Assembly (NCBI RefSeq): GCF_003234445.2 | Contig: NZ_CP126269.1 | Span: 744,001-808,000 of the forward strand | Origin: Curtobacterium sp. MCLR17_036 | GTDB lineage: Bacteria > Actinomycetota > Actinomycetes > Actinomycetales > Microbacteriaceae | Direction of reading: 5' to 3' | Length of the DNA: 64,000 bases | Shown: positions 59,368-64,000 of the stretch, piece after piece | Position numbering within the stretch: the stretch's first letter is position 1 | Layout of the letters: each line of letters begins with the position of its first letter | Translations under genes and position numbers: made by a program | The notes under the pieces: model-generated | Seen by the model: only the letters and a program-made list of their open reading frames with translations | Database searches by the model: none | What the model was told of the DNA's origin: nothing

Positions 59368-60450
59368 TCAGCGACCGAGCCGCACCGTGACGGCGAGCCC
59401 GCCGTCCGCCGGAGCCGCGAGCTCGAGCTCGCCGTCGTGGGCACGGACGACCGCCGCGACGATCGCCAGGCCCAGCCCGGTCCCGGTCCCGTTGCGCGTG
59501 CGGGCTGCGCCCCGCTGGAACGGTTCGGTGAGCGTCGGCACGACGTCCTGCGGCACGGTCGCCCCGGAGTTCCGGACCTCGAGGACCGCGTGACCGTCCT
59601 CGGTGCCGGTCCGCACGCCGATCCAGCGCGCGCCCTGCGCGTCGGGACCGTTGTGCACGATCCCGTTGTGCACGAGGTTCGTGACGAGTTGCAGGAGCAG
59701 CGCCGGGGACCCGGCCGTCGGTGCGGGCCCGGTGTCGACCCGCAGGTCGACGGCGTCGGCCTCGGCGAGCGGGAGCAACGTCTCCACGGCCTCCTCGGCG
59801 AGCAGCGACAGGTCGAGCCGTTCGTGCGCGACCGCGTGCTGCTCCGACCGACTGAGCAGGAGCAGCGCCTCGGTGAGGTCGACGGCACGCGTGTTGACCG
59901 ACCGCAGCCGTGCGACGAGCGTGGCCGGGTCGCGCCCGGGATCCCGTTCGGCGACCTCGAGCAGCGACTGCGTGATCGCGAGCGGTGTGCGGAGTTCGTG
60001 CGACGCGTTCGCGGCGAACCGCTGCTGCGCGCCGACGTCGGACTCGAGGCGGGCGAGCATGCCGTCGAACGCGTCGGCGAGCTCGCGGAACTCGTCGTCG
60101 CGGCCGGCCATCGCGACGCGGTGCGACAGGGAGCCGGACGCGACGAGCCGGGTCGCCTCGGCGATGCGGTCGAGCGGAGCGAGGACACGGCGCGCGAGGA
60201 ACCAGCCGCCGACGGTGCCGAGCGCGAGCAGCGCGACGAGCACCACCGCTGCCGCCGGGGCGAACGCGCGGACCAGGTCCCGCCGGTTCGGCACGAAGTC
60301 CCTGGCCGTGTCGATCGACCCGCTCGGGACGTAGCGGAGCAGGAACAGCCAGACCACGGCGAGCAGGAGCGTGCCGGTGACCACGACGACGGCCGCGAAC
60401 GTCAGGGTGAGGCGGAGCCGGACGCTCGGTCCGGGCCGTCGACGGGTCAC
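59368..60450 (-). CDS. VanS-like sensor histidine kinase
   Basis: This 360-residue membrane kinase has helices at about 13-38 and 63-84 with only a short external loop between them, as in VanS-type sensors. A HAMP-like segment (85-138) leads to phosphoacceptor His151 in ASHELRTPLA. The ATPase domain shows LVHNGIVHN as N box and GTGLGLAIV. The GTG overlaps the regulator's stop (GTGA). Next to D-Ala ligase and D,D-peptidase genes it probably senses cell-wall stress or a glycopeptide-like signal. Confidence 0.88.
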   Translation of the reverse strand: MTRRRPGPSVRLRLTLTFAAVVVVTGTLLLAVVWLFLLRYVPSGSIDTARDFVPNRRDLVRAFAPAAAVVLVALLALGTVGGWFLARRVLAPLDRIAEATRLVASGSLSHRVAMAGRDDEFRELADAFDGMLARLESDVGAQQRFAANASHELRTPLAITQSLLEVAERDPGRDPATLVARLRSVNTRAVDLTEALLLLSRSEQHAVAHERLDLSLLAEEAVETLLPLAEADAVDLRVDTGPAPTAGSPALLLQLVTNLVHNGIVHNGPDAQGARWIGVRTGTEDGHAVLEVRNSGATVPQDVVPTLTEPFQRGAARTRNGTGTGLGLAIVAAVVRAHDGELELAAPADGGLAVTVRLGR

Positions 60451-61124
60451 GACGTCGCGCCCGCGTCGGGGTCGATGCGGTAGCCGACGCCGGGGACCGT
60501 GGCGATCACCCACGGTTCGCCGAGCCGCTTGCGCAGCGACGAGACGGTGATCCGGACCGCGTTCGTGAACGGGTCGGCGTTCTCGTCCCACGCCCGCTCG
60601 AGCAGTTGTTCCGCGCTCACCACCCCGCCCTGCGCCTCCACCAGGACCGCGAGGACCGCGAACTGCTTGCGGGTGAGCGCGACGTGCCGCCCGTCCCGCG
60701 AGACCTCGCGGCGGAACGGGTCGACCCGGACCCCCGCCGCCTCGAGCACGGGTGGTCGGTGCGACACCCGCCGGCGGGCGAGCGCACGCAGGCGCAGGAC
60801 GAGCTCCCGCATCTCGAACGGCTTCGTCAGGTAGTCGTCGGCACCGGCCCGGAAGCCGGACGCCTTGTCCTCGATCCGGTCGGCCGCGGTCAGCATGAGC
60901 ACCGGCGTGCCGCTGCCCGAGGCGAGCACGGCCGCGGCGACCTCGTCGCCCGACGGACCCGGCACGTCCCGGTCGAGGACGGCGACGTCGTACGGGTTGC
61001 GGGCGAGCAGCTCGAGGGCGGTGTCCCCGTCGCCGGCCACGTCGGCGGCGATCGCCTCGAGCCGCAGACCGTCACGGACGGCCTCGGCCAGCAGGGGTTC
61101 GTCCTCGACGATCAGCACGCGCAC
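60447..61124 (-). CDS. VanR-like OmpR-family response regulator
   Basis: This 225-residue regulator has a receiver domain with phosphoacceptor Asp51 (VAVLDRDVPG), the conserved lysine in YLTKPF, and a C-terminal winged helix (ALTRKQFAVLAVLVEAQGG, VRITVSSLRKRLG). It is transcribed with the kinase and divergently from the D,D-peptidase operon. A perfect palindrome lies in the 87-bp gap, making direct control of that operon likely. Confidence 0.9.
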   Translation of the reverse strand: MRVLIVEDEPLLAEAVRDGLRLEAIAADVAGDGDTALELLARNPYDVAVLDRDVPGPSGDEVAAAVLASGSGTPVLMLTAADRIEDKASGFRAGADDYLTKPFEMRELVLRLRALARRRVSHRPPVLEAAGVRVDPFRREVSRDGRHVALTRKQFAVLAVLVEAQGGVVSAEQLLERAWDENADPFTNAVRITVSSLRKRLGEPWVIATVPGVGYRIDPDAGATS

Positions 61125-61154
61125 ACGACGATGCTAGGCGGACGGGTGTGTCGT

Positions 61155-61180
61155 GAGCGTATGCGGAAACGCATACGCTC
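61155..61180. promoter_or_regulatory. perfect 26-bp palindrome in vanR-like/D,D-peptidase gap
   Basis: GAGCGTATGCG and CGCATACGCTC are perfect 11-bp arms around GAAA. The element sits about 30 bases from each divergent start, so the response regulator could control both operons from it. A transcribed hairpin is a weaker alternative. Confidence 0.65.
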
Positions 61181-61211
61181 CGGCAACGGCCGGCACGGTG
61201 GAGTGGTCCGC

Positions 61212-61862
61212 ATGCCGAACACGACCCCTCCGTCCGTCCGCTCCGGGACCCGCCACCGCCGCGTGGTCGCCGTCCTCGTCACCGCGATCGTGGTGGTCCT
61301 CGCCGCGATCGCGCTCGTCGCCGTGCGCACCGTCGCGACCGACCCGACGGCCTCGAGGTCGCTGGGCGCCGTGGTCTCGTCGATGGAACGGGGTCCGGTG
61401 TCGTCGACGGGTCGGGCCGGCGGCGAGGTCCCCTCCGGCGCGTCCGTCTTCGACGACGGCCTGCCGGCGGTCACGCGCCTGGACCCGGACCTGCTCCGGG
61501 CCGTGCGCCAGGCGGCGCGGGACGCCGAGGGCGAGGACGTGCACTTCCTCCTCAACAGCGGGTGGCGGTCGCCGGCCCTGCAGGAGCGGCTGCTCGACGA
61601 CGCGGTCACGGAGTACGGCTCGCGCGAGGAGGCGGCCCGGTGGGTCTCGACCCCGCAGACGTCGCTGCACGTGCGGGGCGAGGCCGTCGACATCGGCGAC
61701 TGGGACGCGGCGGCCTGGCTGCAGGAACACGGTGCCGCGTACGGACTGTGTCAGATCTACACGAACGAGGCCTGGCACTTCGAACTCCGCTCGGCAGCCC
61801 CGTCCGAGGGCTGCCCGCAGATGTACGTCGACCCGACCTCGGACCCCCGGATGCAGCGGTGA
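61212..61862 (+). CDS. membrane-anchored M15 D,D-carboxypeptidase (VanY/VanXY-like)
   Basis: This 216-residue protein has one N-terminal membrane helix (about 18-40) and an extracytoplasmic zinc peptidase domain. Family residues are visible: GWRS (116-120 region), SLHVRGEAVD with His153 and Asp160, and NEAWHFE with catalytic Glu186 and His189. VanY-type enzymes remove the terminal D-Ala from peptidoglycan precursors. Two late cysteines (Cys180, Cys201) could form a disulfide. It is coupled by GTGA to an alanine racemase gene. Confidence 0.9.
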   Translation: MPNTTPPSVRSGTRHRRVVAVLVTAIVVVLAAIALVAVRTVATDPTASRSLGAVVSSMERGPVSSTGRAGGEVPSGASVFDDGLPAVTRLDPDLLRAVRQAARDAEGEDVHFLLNSGWRSPALQERLLDDAVTEYGSREEAARWVSTPQTSLHVRGEAVDIGDWDAAAWLQEHGAAYGLCQIYTNEAWHFELRSAAPSEGCPQMYVDPTSDPRMQR

Positions 61863-63001
61863 ACCGACCGGTCTCCGAGCTCGTCGTCCACGACGACGCC
61901 ATCCGCGCGAACACCGCGTTCTTCGCCGCGCTGACCGGAGGGCGCCTGATGGGCGTGGTGAAGGCGGACGGCTTCGGTCACGGCGCGGTCGCACGGACCG
62001 TGCTCGCGGCCGGGGCCTCGTCGATCGGCGTGACGAGCATCGACGAGGCGCTCACCGTGCGGGCGGCCGGCGTCACGGCACCGGTGCTCAGCTGGCTCAA
62101 CGGGCCGGACGCGGACCTCGAGGGGGCCCTGCGCGCCGACGTCGGGCTCGCCGTGTCCGACACCGGGATGCTCGGTGCGGTCTCGGCCGCCGCGCACCGG
62201 GCCGGACGCGTCGCCCGCCTGCACCTGCACGTCGACGTGGGGATGGCGCGTGACGGGTGCCCGGTCCCCGCCTGGCCCGCGCTCTGCCGGACCGCCCGCC
62301 TGCTCGAGCACGCCGGCACCGTCGCGGTGGTCGGCGTGATGGGCCACATGTCGAGCGCCGACCGTCCGACCGATCCCTGGAACGCCCGGGAGCGGCTGGT
62401 CTTCGCGAACGCCGTGCGCACTGCGCGACGTGCCGGGCTCGCACCGCGGGTGACGCACCTCGCGGCCACCGCGGCCACGATCACGGGTGTCGGCGGCGCC
62501 TTCGGACCGCACCGTGTCGGCGCGGGTCTCTTCGGCATCGACCCGTCCGGCACGACCGACCGGCTCCGCCCGGCGCTCACCCTGCGGACCCGGGTCGTCG
62601 GCACGCGGACGGCGGCGGCCGGCACCGGCGTCGGGTACGGCCGCGAACACGTCACCACCCGGTCGACCAACCTGGCGCTGCTGCCGATCGGCTACGGCGA
62701 CGGGGTGCCGCGCGCGGCGTCGCACCGGGCCGAGGTGCTCGTGCGCGGGTGCCGGCGGCCCGTCGTCGGGCGCGTCTCGATGGACAGCGTCGTCGTCGAC
62801 ACCGGCGACGACGCCCTGGCGCCCGGCGAGGTCGTGACCGTTTTCGGCCCCGGCGACGGGGGCGAACCCACCGTCGCCGAGTGGGCCGCGTGGTCGGACA
62901 CCATCCCGCACGAGATCGTCACCCGCATCGGCAGCCGCGTCGCCCGGGTCCACCGGACGACCACCGACACCACGAGCACCCAGGAGCACGACCATGACTG
63001 A
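61859..63001 (+). CDS. alr: alanine racemase (possible serine racemase)
   Basis: This 380-residue PLP-dependent fold-III racemase has Lys35 in VVKADGFGHG as the Schiff-base residue, where housekeeping Alr has VKANAYGHG. It also has MGHMSSAD, a GYGREH segment with the probable catalytic tyrosine, and the VGRVSMDS motif. It lacks the membrane domain of VanT. Being cotranscribed with a D-Ala ligase and a D,D-peptidase, it may supply D-Ala or D-Ser for an alternative cell-wall precursor. It overlaps the ligase gene by 8 bases. Confidence 0.88.
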   Translation: MNRPVSELVVHDDAIRANTAFFAALTGGRLMGVVKADGFGHGAVARTVLAAGASSIGVTSIDEALTVRAAGVTAPVLSWLNGPDADLEGALRADVGLAVSDTGMLGAVSAAAHRAGRVARLHLHVDVGMARDGCPVPAWPALCRTARLLEHAGTVAVVGVMGHMSSADRPTDPWNARERLVFANAVRTARRAGLAPRVTHLAATAATITGVGGAFGPHRVGAGLFGIDPSGTTDRLRPALTLRTRVVGTRTAAAGTGVGYGREHVTTRSTNLALLPIGYGDGVPRAASHRAEVLVRGCRRPVVGRVSMDSVVVDTGDDALAPGEVVTVFGPGDGGEPTVAEWAAWSDTIPHEIVTRIGSRVARVHRTTTDTTSTQEHDHD

Positions 63002-63977
63002 CCGGACCCCTCGACGGATCGCCGTCATCGGCGGCGGCGTGAACGACGAGCACGACGTCTCGCTGGCCTCGGCAGCGGCGGTCGCCGACGCCCTCCGTGC
63101 ACAGGGCGAGGACGTCGTCGCGCTCACCGTCGACACGGACGGGCGATGGCGCACGACGGCCGGCGACCCCCTGTCGGCCGTCGACGCGGTGGCCGTCCTG
63201 GTCACCTGCGACGTCGCCTTCCCGCTGCTGCACGGCGAGCACGGCGAGGACGGCACGGTGGCGGGTCTGCTCGACCTGGTCGGCGTGCCGATCGTCGGGT
63301 CGCCGGTCCGCGCCGGCGCGGTGGGGATGGACAAGTGGGTGACGAAGCTCGTCGCCGGGGCCGTCGGGATCGCCACCGCCCCCGGGGTCGTCGTCGCCGA
63401 CGGGGAGCAGGTCGCGCTCGAGCCGCCGCTCGTGGTGAAGCCGACGACGGGCGGGTCCAGCAACGGGGTCGGCATCGTGCGCGAGCGTTCCGAGCTCGAC
63501 GACGCGGTCCGGCTCGCGCGGTCGGCGGGCAGCGTGGTCCTGGTCGAGTCGTTCGTGTCCGGCCGCGAGGTCGACGTGGCGGTCTTCCGTGACCGGAGCG
63601 GGGCGCTGCGGGTCGGGTCGACGCTCGAGGTCGACCTGGCGGAGCGCGCGGTGTTCGACCGCGACCAGAAGTACGACGGCAGCGCGCGGTTCGTCGTGCC
63701 CGCGCGGGTCACGACGGCCGAACACGCCGCGGTCGTCGGCTCGGCGGTGCGGCTCTACGAGGTCCTGGGGTGCGCCGGGGTGGCACGGTTCGACTTCTTC
63801 GTCACCGGGACGGGCGTCGTGCTGAACGAGGTGAACACCACTCCGGGCTTCACCGAGCGGTCGCAGGTGCCCCGCATGTACGCCGCGGTCGGTCTCGGGT
63901 ACGGGGACCTGGTCACGGCGCTCGTCGACGCCGCCCTCGCGGTGCCGCGGCCGGCCGGGCGCGGGGCCGTCAGCTGA
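62994..63977 (+). CDS. ddl: D-alanine--D-alanine (or D-serine) ligase
   Basis: This 327-residue ATP-grasp ligase joins D-Ala to a second D-amino acid. Visible motifs are NDEHDVSLASA near residue 17, HGEHGEDG (80-87), KPTTGGSSNGVG (149-160), and NEVNTTPGFTE at the C-terminal end. The omega loop reads VFDRDQKYDG: Tyr227 is kept, but Phe221 replaces the first Tyr of the DdlB motif YDYEAKY. From memory, Phe at this place occurs in D-Ala-D-Ser ligases, so specificity is open. The chain is slightly shorter than typical Ddl (about 340-370). The final 23 bases of the window hold no feature. Confidence 0.9.
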   Translation: MTDRTPRRIAVIGGGVNDEHDVSLASAAAVADALRAQGEDVVALTVDTDGRWRTTAGDPLSAVDAVAVLVTCDVAFPLLHGEHGEDGTVAGLLDLVGVPIVGSPVRAGAVGMDKWVTKLVAGAVGIATAPGVVVADGEQVALEPPLVVKPTTGGSSNGVGIVRERSELDDAVRLARSAGSVVLVESFVSGREVDVAVFRDRSGALRVGSTLEVDLAERAVFDRDQKYDGSARFVVPARVTTAEHAAVVGSAVRLYEVLGCAGVARFDFFVTGTGVVLNEVNTTPGFTERSQVPRMYAAVGLGYGDLVTALVDAALAVPRPAGRGAVS

Positions 63978-64000
63978 CCGGCGCGATCCGGTCCGACAGG

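Overview
The window is GC-rich (about 70 %), densely coded DNA with many GTG starts and 4-base GTGA/ATGA gene overlaps. It also carries carbohydrate ABC importers without their own ATPase, LacI, TetR and XRE regulators, and a Kup transporter. Together these point to a high-GC actinobacterium. Gene content and the GC-rich intergenic hairpins suggest Microbacteriaceae, possibly Curtobacterium; this is inference, since no rRNA or other marker gene is present.

Layout. (1) 1-5277: a coupled catabolic operon (MHS-type transporter, SDR dehydrogenase, ketopantoate-reductase-like enzyme, M20 hydrolase) followed by a beta-lactamase-fold hydrolase; substrate unknown. (2) 5.6-12.8 kb: Kup potassium transporter, a UvrA-like ABC ATPase, a 760-bp repeat island, a secreted protein and a manganese catalase. 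(3) 12.8-24.1 kb: small enzymes paired with their regulators (VOC protein, XRE/SDR, DUF808, ArsC, TetR/aldo-keto reductase, TetR/SDR), an MNT-HEPN-type gene pair behind a large AT-rich palindrome, and an EmrB/QacA-type drug exporter with a TetR gene. (4) 24.2-29.7 kb: a DeaD-type RNA helicase, a secreted fibronectin-like protein, and an epimerase/TetR pair with three similar operator sites between them. (5) 29.97-34.91 kb: a three-gene envelope-glycan operon (cellulose-synthase-like glycosyltransferase, RsbW-like ATPase, and a fusion of a GH26-like domain to an OpgC acyltransferase). (6) 35.1-39.8 kb: acyl-CoA synthetase, a secreted protein and a NarL-type two-component system. (7) 39.9-59.2 kb: three carbohydrate ABC importers: a thu-like operon with ThuA and a Gfo/Idh/MocA dehydrogenase, an orphan importer behind a 1-kb tandem hairpin array, and a bxl-like operon ending in a GH3 glycosidase. 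(8) 59.4-63.98 kb: a VanRS-like two-component system divergent from a D,D-peptidase, alanine-racemase and D-Ala ligase operon, resembling the gene set of D-Ala-D-Ser type vancomycin-resistance clusters.

How it fits together. Regions 7 and 8 combine plant-polysaccharide and disaccharide uptake with cell-wall precursor remodelling, and region 5 probably builds or decorates an extracellular glycan. This would suit a plant- or soil-associated lifestyle.

The most unusual features are the glycan operon, whose GH26-like domain appears to have lost both catalytic glutamates, and the tandem dual-hairpin array at 46.2-47.1 kb. Also notable are the Van-type cluster with a perfect palindrome in its divergent promoter, the MNT-HEPN pair, and at least four families of dispersed palindromic repeats. 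One of those families seems to have entered coding sequence. I recognised no tRNA, rRNA, CRISPR array, prophage or insertion sequence.
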